Below, piece by piece: positions 15,975 to 24,436 of a stretch of DNA of 40,185 bases (position 1 is its first letter; each line of letters opens with the position of its first letter). The notes under the pieces are model-generated. The model was given only the letters and a program-made list of their open reading frames with translations. It was not told where the DNA came from and did no database searches. A program made the position numbers and the translations under genes. The stretch spans positions 1 through 40,185 of the forward strand of contig NZ_MUNY01000066.1 in assembly GCF_002002735.1 (NCBI RefSeq), in the 5' to 3' direction. Source of the stretch: Algoriphagus sp. A40 (GTDB taxonomy: Bacteria > Bacteroidota > Bacteroidia > Cytophagales > Cyclobacteriaceae).

Positions 15975-17078
15975 ATGTTCAACATATTCAAGAGGAAGAA
16001 AGAAGAAGTTAAAGTCAATTCCTATTTGCCCCTCAAAGTACGCGAGGTTGTCAGAGAGACAGAAGATACAGTTACTCTTTATTTTGAGCAGCCCGAGCCT
16101 TTTTTGGATTACAAACCGGGTCAATTTTTGACTTTGGTGATGGAGTTTGAAGGAAAAGAGCAGCGAAGATCCTACAGCCTTTGCACTTCCCCGTTTGTGG
16201 ATCCTTTTCCCGGAATCACTGTTAAAAGAGTTTCCGAAGGGCTTTTCTCCAATTTTCTGAATGAAAAAATCTTTCCGGGGAAAACAGTCAATGTCCTGAA
16301 GCCTTTGGGACATTTTACCACTGAATTTCATTCCAAAAACAGAAGGCATTTCTTTCTGATTGCGGGAGGAAGCGGGATCACCCCGATCATGGGAATTCTC
16401 AAAACTGTCCTCGTCAACGAGCCGAATTCCATCGTAACGCTGATTTACAGCAGCCGAAACGAGGAGCAGATTATTTTTAAGAATCAACTTAATCTGCTCG
16501 AAAAAGGCAATCCTGACCGGCTTAAAGTCATTCATAACCTCAGCCAGCCATCTTCTGAATGGACGGGGTTGAAGGGAAGACTTTCAGCTGATTTGCTAAA
16601 AGAACTTTTTGCAAAAGCCGAATACGAGCAGCGCTATGAAGAAGTCTATTTCATGTGTGGGCCGGACGGAATCATGAATACGGCAAAAGAAGTCCTGAAA
16701 GAATTGGGAATAGACAAAGAACGAATCCACCAGGAAAGTTTTTACTCAGCAGCTGCACATCAGGCTCATGAGGAAGCATTGGCAGGAATCAACAAAGGAA
16801 TTCTTTCCCGCGATGTCACCATAATTTTGGAAGGAGACGAGCACTTGGTTACTGTCAGTCCTGGTAAAACTGTATTGGAATCCGGCCTTAGTGCAGGTTT
16901 GAATATGCCCTACAGCTGTCAAAGCGGACTTTGTACCGCTTGTCGAGGAAAAGTGCTGAGTGGTCAGGTAAAAATGGATGAAGATGCCGGTTTGAGTGAA
17001 AAGGAACTTGCCGCTGGCTATGTACTATGCTGCGTGTCCAGGCCATTGACTGACGACATCAAAATCACCATTGAATAA
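15975..17078 (+). CDS. PaaE-like ferredoxin:NAD(P)H oxidoreductase (FAD + 2Fe-2S)
   Basis: The 367-residue protein joins an FNR-type reductase to a C-terminal plant-type ferredoxin. The FAD site is RRSYSLCTSP near 69-78. The NAD(P) site is GGSGITPIMG near 129-138, and the MCGPDG motif lies near 233-238. The 2Fe-2S ligands lie in SCQSGLCTACRG plus a distant YVLCC near the end. PaaE, the reductase of the phenylacetyl-CoA epoxidase, has this same order, but no paa oxygenase genes lie nearby. Its partner may be another oxygenase or desaturase. An upstream ATG at 15912 would add 21 residues but precedes the likely transcription start. It overlaps the next gene by 8 bases. Confidence 0.85.
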   Translation: MFNIFKRKKEEVKVNSYLPLKVREVVRETEDTVTLYFEQPEPFLDYKPGQFLTLVMEFEGKEQRRSYSLCTSPFVDPFPGITVKRVSEGLFSNFLNEKIFPGKTVNVLKPLGHFTTEFHSKNRRHFFLIAGGSGITPIMGILKTVLVNEPNSIVTLIYSSRNEEQIIFKNQLNLLEKGNPDRLKVIHNLSQPSSEWTGLKGRLSADLLKELFAKAEYEQRYEEVYFMCGPDGIMNTAKEVLKELGIDKERIHQESFYSAAAHQAHEEALAGINKGILSRDVTIILEGDEHLVTVSPGKTVLESGLSAGLNMPYSCQSGLCTACRGKVLSGQVKMDEDAGLSEKELAAGYVLCCVSRPLTDDIKITIE

Positions 17079-17586
17079 AACTCACGCTATTTTGGAATTA
17101 CAGGAAATCCGGCCCATCTACCAGAAAACAGAAAGGCTGACAGTTCTTATTTTGATCCTTGCCTTGCCGGCCTTTGGGATGGTTTATCTCTTCCAAAACT
17201 CAGGTAATGTGAATTGGGATTTGCCAAGGCTGCCTGAATTTTTCGAGTGGGCATTAGCTGGTATTTCTTCCTTGATATTGGTGGCTCAAAATGTGATTTT
17301 CCACAAAAAAATCAAAACCGGCTTTCAACAGACTGAGCTGGTGGAAAAAGTTAAAATCTATACTCAAGCTACCAGTCAGCGTTTTTTGATCCTTTTTGCA
17401 GTATCAATTTTGACAACGGTCGGATTGCTTTTGAATAAAAATCCAGTATTCACGGTAATTTTTGCGGTGGCTTTGGTTTTCTTTTCTTTGGCCAAACCCA
17501 GTCCTGATCGGATGGCCCGACTAATGAAGTTGAAAAAAGAAGACCGGGAACTCGTGAGAGAAGCTTCCCGGCCTGAGTTAAGTTAA
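17071..17586 (+). CDS. Small membrane protein with four predicted helices
   Basis: I do not recognise this 171-residue protein. It starts at TTG, overlapping the reductase stop by 8 bases, which suggests translational coupling; no upstream ATG is available in frame. Hydrophobic segments at about 22-42, 59-80, 108-126 and 129-146 look like membrane helices. The ends are charged, with a basic-acidic C-terminal tail. It could anchor or assist the reductase, but this is inferred only from the overlap. Confidence 0.7.
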   Translation: MNKTHAILELQEIRPIYQKTERLTVLILILALPAFGMVYLFQNSGNVNWDLPRLPEFFEWALAGISSLILVAQNVIFHKKIKTGFQQTELVEKVKIYTQATSQRFLILFAVSILTTVGLLLNKNPVFTVIFAVALVFFSLAKPSPDRMARLMKLKKEDRELVREASRPELS

Positions 17587-17591
17587 AGGTT

Positions 17592-17647
17592 CGAGATTTG
17601 AGATTTGAAATTGACCTCAAATCTCAAATCTCAAATCTCAAATTCTT
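17592..17647. repeat. Heptamer array with inverted arms
   Basis: Eight 7-base units run in phase. Two tgagatt-like units are followed, after one spacer unit, by three aatctca units, which are their exact reverse complement. The array can fold as a hairpin and lies between the convergent ends of the membrane-protein gene and the DUF4097 gene, so it may act as a terminator. Confidence 0.8.
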
Positions 17648-18573
17648 TAATTCACAATGGTGATATTTCCGGAGGAGATACTTCCGCGTACCCATGGTCC
17701 GCTACCGTTTTCGATTTCAAGGGTTTTTCCGGTATTGATCCCGCCTACTTTTAGATTTCCGGAGGAAGCTTTCAGGGAGAAGTTGAATTCCTTCAGGTTG
17801 GAAGGTGTCTGGATGTTGAAATTTCCGGAAGTACCATTCAAATTGGTGTTTTCTCCCAGACCGGCATTGTTTGCCCGGATATTTCCGGAAGTGAATCGGA
17901 TGGAACCCAATTTTCCGACATTGTTCAATTTGGCATTGCCTGAGGTGAGGCCTACATTGATTTCACCGGTCACATCATTGGCATCCAAGGATCCGCTGGT
18001 AGATTCATAGTCCACATCTCCTTTGATCGAATTGAAAGTGGCGTTTCCCGAAGTGATTCCCCCCTCGATATTTCCTTCCAAATTGGTCACTGTCAGATTT
18101 CCGGAACTTGCCCGAATAGAGAGATCTCCTGCAATGTTTGTAGCGGTAAGTCTTCCGGAAGAAACTTTCAGATAAGTGGTTTCATTTTTTACATTTTCCA
18201 CAGAGATATTGCCGGAACTGCCTTTCAGATCCAAAGCAATGGCTTCAGGGCCGGTAATGTTGATGTAGCCCTTATTTTTGGAATTCCAGTTATAGTTGTT
18301 TTCCTTTTTGGTATGGGTGATTTTCAGCACATCACCGATTGTGACAAAAACAATGTCCTGATCGTCATCATTGGATTCGAGGAAGGCTTCTACATTGACT
18401 TCCGAACTTGAACCGCCAGTATAGGTGACATTGAGCCAGCCACTTTCCACTTCGATTTTTTTGATTCCGGGGTAGGCCTTTTTGGTGTCAACAATGACAT
18501 TTTGGGCAAAAGCTGCTGCGGATACGAGTAGCAGGGCAAATGCCAGGGACATTTTGGTGTAAAGCGTTTTCAT
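17647..18573 (-). CDS. Exported DUF4097-type beta-repeat protein
   Basis: The 308-residue protein has a Sec signal peptide (MKTLYTKMSLAFALLLVSAAAFA) and then a right-handed beta-helix-like repeat. The word S-S-G-N or T-S-G-N recurs about every 18-20 residues from residue 118 on. This is the DUF4097/DUF2807 putative-adhesin pattern. The matching DNA word TTCCGGAA recurs through the gene. It is the last gene of a five-gene minus-strand run headed by an ECF sigma factor. It is probably periplasmic or surface-bound; a lipobox is absent. Function is unknown. Confidence 0.82.
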   Translation of the reverse strand: MKTLYTKMSLAFALLLVSAAAFAQNVIVDTKKAYPGIKKIEVESGWLNVTYTGGSSSEVNVEAFLESNDDDQDIVFVTIGDVLKITHTKKENNYNWNSKNKGYINITGPEAIALDLKGSSGNISVENVKNETTYLKVSSGRLTATNIAGDLSIRASSGNLTVTNLEGNIEGGITSGNATFNSIKGDVDYESTSGSLDANDVTGEINVGLTSGNAKLNNVGKLGSIRFTSGNIRANNAGLGENTNLNGTSGNFNIQTPSNLKEFNFSLKASSGNLKVGGINTGKTLEIENGSGPWVRGSISSGNITIVN

Positions 18574-18593
18574 ATTGTATAGGTTGTTTTTGA

Positions 18594-19409
18594 TTAGTCG
18601 AGTAATATTCCGAAGCTCATTGCCTGCAATTCAGGCCCTTTTCCAGGTTCGAAAAGGTCATTGAGATCATAATTCATGAAAAGGGTGAAGTCACCGATTC
18701 CCAATTCGGAGCGAAGTCCATATCGGAAATTGTCCACGTACATGTTGGACTTTTCGAATTGCTTTTGCTTGTCGCCATCACTGTCTTCATAGACGAACTT
18801 CCCTCTTCCACCTATCCTCAGACCAGCATATCCTCCGACACCAAATCGGAAATTTCCATCATTGGTCCGGACAGAAGGTACCAGAGTGAGGTTGACAAAG
18901 GAGGCGGAGATTTTGGATTTTGTCGCTGTGCCATCCACTATTCCTAGGTCGTCCTGAAAATCCTGAAATTCCAATCCGTCCGGTGTTTTAACTGCAATTT
19001 GATTGGGATCTTCAAATTTGAAGTTGTACCAGTTCACTCCAAGTGCAGATTTCAGATGGAAATTCTTGCTGGGTTTCCAGGTTCCGGTGGTGTTCAGCGC
19101 GACATACCAGCTTCCCCAAGGTTTCACGGCAGGAGCCCCTTTATCAGAGGGCCAAATGTTGATTCCAACCTCAGGCTCCAGAAAATTGGTGGAAAATTTG
19201 GAGTATTTATTACTGTGGTAATTGGAATAGTCGATGTCTTCGATGTCCCATTCGTAAATTTTTGAGCCATCAGAATATTTGGTGACTTGCCAGGTTTTGC
19301 CAAAAACGGTGTAGACCTTGGACTTTTCTCCTTCCATGGCGGATTTTTCCTGAGAAAATAAGGGAAGGGATAAAAAGGTAAGTATTGCTGTTATGCAAAT
19401 CGATTTCAT
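18594..19409 (-). CDS. Outer-membrane beta-barrel protein, shorter paralogue
   Basis: The 271-residue protein has a signal peptide (MKSICITAILTFLSLPLFS, cleavage before QEK) and alternating amphipathic strands with aromatic ends typical of an outer-membrane barrel. It shares landmarks with the neighbour at 19468-20511: PWGSW versus GWGSW, YNFKFE in both, FRYGLRSELG versus LRYGVRGELG, and YDLNDLF versus YDLNELF. The two are therefore tandem paralogues. It lies 20 bases before the DUF4097 gene. No enzyme or transport signature is visible. Confidence 0.82.
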   Translation of the reverse strand: MKSICITAILTFLSLPLFSQEKSAMEGEKSKVYTVFGKTWQVTKYSDGSKIYEWDIEDIDYSNYHSNKYSKFSTNFLEPEVGINIWPSDKGAPAVKPWGSWYVALNTTGTWKPSKNFHLKSALGVNWYNFKFEDPNQIAVKTPDGLEFQDFQDDLGIVDGTATKSKISASFVNLTLVPSVRTNDGNFRFGVGGYAGLRIGGRGKFVYEDSDGDKQKQFEKSNMYVDNFRYGLRSELGIGDFTLFMNYDLNDLFEPGKGPELQAMSFGILLD

Positions 19410-19467
19410 AGTTGGTGAAGTTTAAAAGCGGTAGAAAAAGGGGAGATTGCTCTCCCCCGGGCAGTTT

Positions 19468-20511
19468 TTAGAATACTATTCCGAAAGTGATCGGATTAAG
19501 TGCCGGGCCTTTTCCTTCCTGGAAAAGCTCATTTAGATCGTAAGTGGTAAAGAATTTCACCCTTCCGACTCCCAATTCTCCACGGACACCGTAGCGTAAG
19601 TTTTCCAGGTAAAGTCCAGTTGCTTCTTTGTCTTTCTGACGGCCTGATCCGCCAATTTCTTCATACACATACTTGGACTGTCCACCCAATCTATAGCCGA
19701 TATAGGGCCCAGCAGCAATCCTCATTCCTCTTCGCCCTTGGTCTTTCATCTTCCCAAAGTCAAGTTCCAGCATGGTTGTCGCTGTCAGATAGGAGGAGGA
19801 GATTTTGCTTTTGAAACCGTTTACATCTGTTCTTTGTACAAAGTCGATGGCATCCTCACCGCGTACTGCCTGGTAATCGCGGTTTTCGAATTTGAAATTG
19901 TAGAAGTGAAATCCGATTCCAAAGTCCCAATAGAAGCCTTTGGAGATCCGCTGAGCCGCCATCCAGTTCATGCCGACCATCCAGCTACCCCAGCCTTTTA
20001 CTGCATAAGGTTTGTCTGAGGTCGGGAATCCACCGTCTTCCAGGTAATTGTTCACACCCAAGTCCATGCTGAAATAAGATCGGAAAGGAGGGTCTGATTT
20101 CTTTTTGGTACCGGTTTCGACTTTTACCCTGGTATTTTCTCCGGATTCATCTACATAGACTCTCATTCCGGCCACATTGACTTCGGTGTTTCCGCCATCT
20201 TCGTAGACTTTGACCACTTCTTTCACCGATCCGTCACGCTTGCGGATTTCTACGATAGTAAGTTCGCCAGTATCTACATTTTCTTCCAGATCGAGCTCGC
20301 TGATGATTTGATTTAGGTTCATCAGTTTCAGTTTCTCAAAGTCCTCTTTGGACTCGACAATGATGACGACTTTTCCAGCTTTGCCAAATTCGATGACCAC
20401 GCTGTCTTTTTGAGTGGTGTCTTGAGTTTGAATTGGGAAATCTTTCAGGCTGTTGGCAAAAGCCACCTGAACCAATGCCATCAGGCAAAATAAAAGCAAG
20501 TATTTTTTCAT
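19468..20511 (-). CDS. Outer-membrane beta-barrel protein, longer paralogue
   Basis: The 347-residue protein starts at the ATG giving MKKYLLLFCLMALVQVAFA, a clean signal peptide; an ATG four codons upstream is possible. After the signal comes an acidic region of about 110 residues, absent from the shorter paralogue, with short beta repeats such as VYEDGGNTEVNVAGMRVYVDE. A C-terminal barrel homologous to the downstream neighbour follows. The operon position between the anti-sigma gene and the second barrel suggests a cell-envelope role under the ECF sigma factor. No specific function can be assigned. Confidence 0.82.
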   Translation of the reverse strand: MKKYLLLFCLMALVQVAFANSLKDFPIQTQDTTQKDSVVIEFGKAGKVVIIVESKEDFEKLKLMNLNQIISELDLEENVDTGELTIVEIRKRDGSVKEVVKVYEDGGNTEVNVAGMRVYVDESGENTRVKVETGTKKKSDPPFRSYFSMDLGVNNYLEDGGFPTSDKPYAVKGWGSWMVGMNWMAAQRISKGFYWDFGIGFHFYNFKFENRDYQAVRGEDAIDFVQRTDVNGFKSKISSSYLTATTMLELDFGKMKDQGRRGMRIAAGPYIGYRLGGQSKYVYEEIGGSGRQKDKEATGLYLENLRYGVRGELGVGRVKFFTTYDLNELFQEGKGPALNPITFGIVF

Positions 20512-20548
20512 GATTAGATTCAATTATAGGAGGTGTGTTGGCTTAGTT

Positions 20549-21337
20549 TTAAGGTTTTTCGTCTACTTGTGTTTTCTTGGTAGTCAGCGATGCAAAGAGG
20601 TTGTCTTTTTTGTCCTGAAGGCTGATCAGCCCGTCATCTACCTTGCCCAACAATCCTTCCACCTGGCCTACGGTCTTGCCAAGTTCGGTGATGAGGTTTT
20701 TGTCCTGAGGTTCTCCTTTTTTGACTCCGTTGGAATAAATGCTCACCCGATAGAGTGGCGCTTCCTCTTCAGGAGCGGCAGTTTGGGCAATGGCTTTTTC
20801 GATTTCCGGAGTGTTCAATTCTGGGATTTTTACCTGAAGCTCGTCGGTCTTAAGTTCAGGCACAGGAACAACAGTGGAGGGTTCGGTTGATTTGTTTTCG
20901 GACTGAGCGATCAGATTTTGAGGAGCCTGAGTCAAAACCGGAGCAGGAGTTGGTTTAGTTTTCTGGTTGGTTTTCGGTTTTTCTTCAGGCTTGCTCCCTT
21001 TAGTATCTGGTGCTGTCTTTTTTTCAGTTTTAGTGATTTCTTCAGCGATAGAAGGCGTTTCAGTTGTGGATTCAATCTGGTTTTCTACTGGTAGTTCGGT
21101 CTTTTCTGCCACAAGGTTTTCCTTGTTGATGCCTTCTTCTTTTGGCCAAAACGAGTACCCGGCCACCAATAAAGCTGTGACTGAAGCAGCTATCGCCCAC
21201 CAAATCCCCAGCTTGGGTTTGGATTGTTTTGGGAGTTGGCTTTCTAGCCTTTCCCATGCGAGAGCACTTGGTTTTTCGCGATGTCCGTCCAACTTTTCTC
21301 TGAAATGCTGGTCGAATTGTTCGTTTGTCTTAGCCAT
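20549..21337 (-). CDS. Single-pass membrane anti-sigma-factor-like protein
   Basis: The 262-residue protein starts at the ATG that overlaps the sigma-factor stop by 8 bases (ATGGCTAA), giving MAKTNEQFDQHFREKL. A cytoplasmic segment of about 45 residues precedes one membrane helix (LGIWWAIAASVTALLVAGYSFW). The outside part is long and rich in Pro, Glu, Thr and Lys. This layout and the coupling to an ECF sigma gene fit an anti-sigma factor, though I see no zinc-binding HxxxCxxC motif. The C-terminal region has a coiled-coil-like LGKTVGQVEGLLGKVDDGL stretch. Call is by context. Confidence 0.7.
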   Translation of the reverse strand: MAKTNEQFDQHFREKLDGHREKPSALAWERLESQLPKQSKPKLGIWWAIAASVTALLVAGYSFWPKEEGINKENLVAEKTELPVENQIESTTETPSIAEEITKTEKKTAPDTKGSKPEEKPKTNQKTKPTPAPVLTQAPQNLIAQSENKSTEPSTVVPVPELKTDELQVKIPELNTPEIEKAIAQTAAPEEEAPLYRVSIYSNGVKKGEPQDKNLITELGKTVGQVEGLLGKVDDGLISLQDKKDNLFASLTTKKTQVDEKP

Positions 21338-21899
21338 GGTTCGTCTTGGTTTTGGGTTGCAGACTGGCAATTTTTTCTTTGAGCGATGTTCGTGCCCGGT
21401 TCAGTTGAGATTTGGAAGTGCTCTCGGTTATTCCCAGCAAATCGGCGATTTCCTGGTGTGCATAGCCTTCAATCGCATATAGATTGAAGACGGTGCGGTA
21501 TCCTACCGGCAGCCCTTGTACCAGTTCCATCAGCTCGGCTGCCTCCAAATGAGTCAGTTCGTAGTGGTGGTCGCTGTATTCGTACTCGGCTTCCAGATTT
21601 ACTTCCATCATCAGATGACGGTTGCTTCTCAAGGTCATGAGGGCCTGAGTGACTACTATCCGCTTCATCCAACCTTCGAAGCTCCCTTTGTGTTGAAACT
21701 GGGACAGTTTGTCGAAGATTTTCATAAAACTCTCAATCATCACATCCTCGGCATGTTCGCGATCCTTAAGGTATCGCATGCAGATGGCCAGAAATTTCCC
21801 TGAATAGGAATCATACAAGTGACGCTGGGCTGACCGATCACCCTTAAGGCATCCCTTTATAAGTCCTTCTTCAGTAGAAAAGTTGGGTCTGTTAAACAT
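21330..21899 (-). CDS. ECF-family RNA polymerase sigma factor
   Basis: The 189-residue protein has sigma region 2 at about 20-90 (LYDSYSGKFLAICMRYLKDREHAEDVMIESFMKIF, the core-binding and -10 recognition part). Region 4 at about 125-180 contains the helix-turn-helix YAHQEIADLLGITESTSKSQLNRAR that reads the -35 element. Length and domains are normal for ECF sigma factors of Bacteroidota. It heads a minus-strand run with the anti-sigma-like gene (overlap 8 bases), two barrels and a DUF4097 protein, so it probably controls an envelope response and possibly its own operon. Confidence 0.92.
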   Translation of the reverse strand: MFNRPNFSTEEGLIKGCLKGDRSAQRHLYDSYSGKFLAICMRYLKDREHAEDVMIESFMKIFDKLSQFQHKGSFEGWMKRIVVTQALMTLRSNRHLMMEVNLEAEYEYSDHHYELTHLEAAELMELVQGLPVGYRTVFNLYAIEGYAHQEIADLLGITESTSKSQLNRARTSLKEKIASLQPKTKTNHG

Positions 21900-21991
21900 T
21901 CCGGTTGGCTTTCAAATAGGTAGATGCGGGTCAGTAAAAATTGGTTGCGTTGGGATCTGAAAAAAAGTTAAATATTTTACCCCATAAAATA

Positions 21992-22025
21992 AAAAGCCTG
22001 AAAATCAGTTGATTTCAGGCTTTTG
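21992..22025 (-). terminator. Terminator between the 95-residue gene and the sigma operon
   Basis: AAAAGCCTGAAA pairs with TTTCAGGCTTTT; on the minus strand it is followed by Ts. It ends the transcript of the small membrane protein gene. Confidence 0.75.
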
Positions 22026-22045
22026 AAATGGGAACCTTTCTAAGA

Positions 22046-22333
22046 TTAAAGGGAAAATATGAAGAACAGCAAAGCTACAGTCAGGATCAGAATCATCATT
22101 TGGGACTTTTCCTTGAATTCCTGGGCAAGTTTCCTTTTCCTCAAAACCATGATCGCCATACCCAGTCCCGCAAACTGAAGCAAAAGGCTCACTCCATTCA
22201 GAGGACCCATCGGAGCCTCGACAAAATGCCAGGTGGAATTGAGAATGGAAAGCGCACCCAAAACAATTCCGGTGATTCCGAAAAGAAAAGCGCGTTGGAG
22301 AAGGACAGGTTCGGGTAGGTCAGACCATTTCAT
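22046..22333 (-). CDS. Small membrane protein of unknown function
   Basis: The 95-residue protein has three likely membrane helices (about 14-33, 46-62 and 76-94) separated by a basic KRKLAQEFKEK loop. I do not recognise the family. It lies downstream of the PolX-like gene with a 158-base gap filled by a heptamer array, and is followed by a good terminator. Confidence 0.7.
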   Translation of the reverse strand: MKWSDLPEPVLLQRAFLFGITGIVLGALSILNSTWHFVEAPMGPLNGVSLLLQFAGLGMAIMVLRKRKLAQEFKEKSQMMILILTVALLFFIFSL

Positions 22334-22362
22334 TTTATAGTATCTAGACGTTAGATTTTAGT

Positions 22363-22467
22363 ATCAAGAATTTGAGGAAAGAGACGAGATGCAAGAAACA
22401 AGAGCCAAGAACCGAGAGGCAAGAAGAAAGAGACAAGAAATAAAATTCAAGTAGCAAGAAGCATGAG
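22363..22467. repeat. Fifteen-unit purine-rich heptamer array
   Basis: Fifteen 7-base units run in unbroken phase. The commonest unit is gcaagaa (three exact copies), with variants acaagag, ccaagaa, ccgagag, gaaagag and acaagaa. It is the longest array in the window and fills the gap between the PolX-like gene and the small membrane gene. Confidence 0.88.
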
Positions 22468-22491
22468 AGATTTTCAAATTCTGCTACCTGT

Positions 22492-24201
22492 TTACTGAGA
22501 CTGCCTACTTTTTTTTCGCTCTGCAAAGAAAGCGGTTATTTCTTCACGGCTAAGAGCATTTAGTGTCATTTCCTTAGTCAAACCGCCTTTTCTCCCAACG
22601 AGTACGCCGTATTTCATGTCGGAATAGCCTTCCATTTCGTGTGCATCGGGATTGATGGAGAGTTTCACTCCCTTGTCCAAAGCGTATCTCACCCATCTCC
22701 AATCGAGGTCCAGTCTCCAAGGATTGGCGTTGATTTCGATGACCACGTTTCGGATGGCACAGGCATCAATGATGGTCTTATGGTCGATCGGGTAACCTTC
22801 TCTCCGGAGCAAAAGCCGACCGGTCGGATGTCCCAAGATCGTGGTGTATGGATTGGCAATTGCCCGCAGCAACCGGTCCGTTGCCCGGTGGATGTCCATA
22901 TTCAAAATCGAGTGAACAGAAGAAACGACAAAGTCAAAACTCGCCAACACGTCATCTGGATAGTCTAGACTTCCGTCTCCCAAAATATCGCTTTCAATGC
23001 CTTTGAAGATTTTGAACGGAGCCAATTCCCTGTTCAATTCATCGATTTCGGCATGTTGCTTAATAACTTTTTCGATCTCCAGACCGCCGGCATAGCTGGC
23101 AGTCCGGCTGTGATCGGAAATCCCCAGATATTCGTATCCCAGCGATTTGCAGTATTCAGCCATTTGTCTCAGACTGTGTTTGCCGTCACTGTAGGTAGAG
23201 TGGTTGTGCAAAATGCCCTTTAGATCCGAGTCCTGCAGCAGTTCGGGGATTTTGTTTTCTTTGGCCAATTCCACTTCATCAAAACCTTCCCGCATTTCTG
23301 AAGGGATAAACTGAAGTTGATTTTTGGTGAAAAATTCCTCCTCTGATCCGTAATCTTTTTTGATCAGCTTTTCTGCTATTGTTTCAGAATCATCCACATA
23401 GCTTAGCAAATGGGCTTTGGATCCGGTGAATGCCAATTTTTTCCATGGAAAATCAACAGGTGCGCAGAAATGAAAAATCACTTCCAAATCCAGGTCAGTA
23501 AGATTGCCCTTCCAGGTTCTTGGACCTGATTCCAATTGATTCCATTCGATGGATTCCAGCGATTTGAGCTTTGACCTGACATCGGTCAATTCCTCTGAAC
23601 TGATCAGGATTTCAGTCTCGGAGATGATTTCCATTTTCCGGGCAAAATCTCCGACTATGGCAATCTGAGAATTACCAAACAGGTTTTTGAGTGATAAGGT
23701 AAATCCTTCAATGGTGTCTTCTATATCTGCAAAAAGCCATTTTCCGGCATTGGAGGCTTTGAATTCCAGATTTTGGATGATGGATTCCTGGGTCTTTTCA
23801 CCAAAGCCTTTGATTTTGGCGACTATTCCGGACTGGCAGGCTTCCATCAGTTCATGCGTGGAAGTGATGCCCAATTCTTCCCAAAGGGTTTTGACTTTCT
23901 TTGGACCGAGCCCTTTGATCTGAAGGATTTCGAGAATTCCAGTAGGAGTTTTTTCCAAAAGTTGATCCAGCAAAGGAAAAGATTCAGTGGCTTTTAGGCT
24001 TTGGATGGCCTCAATTATGCTTTTACCTACCCCGTTAATTTGGGTGAGTTCCAGATCACTCAACTCCATAATGTCCTGATCTCCACGCTCAAGTGAAATC
24101 AGTGCACTTTGGTAACCCCGGATTTTGAAGGGATTTTCATCGTGAAGCTCCATCAGCTGAATACACAGCTTTAGCTTTTTTAAAATCGTTTTATGATCCA
24201 A
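22492..24201 (-). CDS. polX: PolX-like protein: degenerate X-family polymerase fused to PHP phosphoesterase
   Basis: The 569-residue protein has an 8-kDa-like domain and helix-hairpin-helix motifs (QINGVGKSI near 54-62, QIKGLGPKKV near 94-103, KGFGEKT near 131-137). A nucleotidyltransferase-like region and a C-terminal PHP domain (about 330-565) follow. PHP metal ligands look intact: HNHSTYSDG at 332-340, ISDHS, GIESDIL, SSVHS, GHPTGR and NPDAHE. In the polymerase core the usual GS...DxD is replaced by GDF (184-186) and SETE (194-197), so both catalytic Asp positions appear to be Glu and the Ser is Asp. Polymerase activity is therefore doubtful, while nuclease or phosphoesterase activity should remain. 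It is expected in the cytosol in DNA repair. Confidence 0.88.
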   Translation of the reverse strand: MDHKTILKKLKLCIQLMELHDENPFKIRGYQSALISLERGDQDIMELSDLELTQINGVGKSIIEAIQSLKATESFPLLDQLLEKTPTGILEILQIKGLGPKKVKTLWEELGITSTHELMEACQSGIVAKIKGFGEKTQESIIQNLEFKASNAGKWLFADIEDTIEGFTLSLKNLFGNSQIAIVGDFARKMEIISETEILISSEELTDVRSKLKSLESIEWNQLESGPRTWKGNLTDLDLEVIFHFCAPVDFPWKKLAFTGSKAHLLSYVDDSETIAEKLIKKDYGSEEEFFTKNQLQFIPSEMREGFDEVELAKENKIPELLQDSDLKGILHNHSTYSDGKHSLRQMAEYCKSLGYEYLGISDHSRTASYAGGLEIEKVIKQHAEIDELNRELAPFKIFKGIESDILGDGSLDYPDDVLASFDFVVSSVHSILNMDIHRATDRLLRAIANPYTTILGHPTGRLLLRREGYPIDHKTIIDACAIRNVVIEINANPWRLDLDWRWVRYALDKGVKLSINPDAHEMEGYSDMKYGVLVGRKGGLTKEMTLNALSREEITAFFAERKKSRQSQ

Positions 24202-24335
24202 AACAGTCAGATTTTCGTGTCAGTACTCAGACAAATGTCTTTAATTATTGTTTCAATTTAAAGGTCTTTGGGGTATCTTATGTGAGTAGACAGTCGGAGG
24301 ACAAATTAAAGTTAGAGTCGCTGTGAACAGAATTT

Positions 24336-24405
24336 TAAGTAAATAGTAAGTGGTAAGTGGTAAAAAGGTTGCCAAGACGACTTACTGTTTACCATTTACA
24401 ATTAT
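24336..24405. repeat. Heptamer array with inverted arms in a divergent promoter gap
   Basis: Units taagtaa, atagtaa, gtggtaa and gtggtaa run in phase. After two spacer units come cgactta, ctgttta and ccattta, complementary in type to the first group. It lies between the divergent PolX-like and EVE genes; the rest of 24202-24436 has no gene. Confidence 0.75.
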
Positions 24406-24436
24406 CTAAATAACACCCAAAATCTAAATACAACCT

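Noticed and set aside
15753..16535. Minus-strand extension giving a 708-residue frame with purB
   Set aside because: The added part is antisense to the reductase gene and has no family match; PurB homology begins at 15752.
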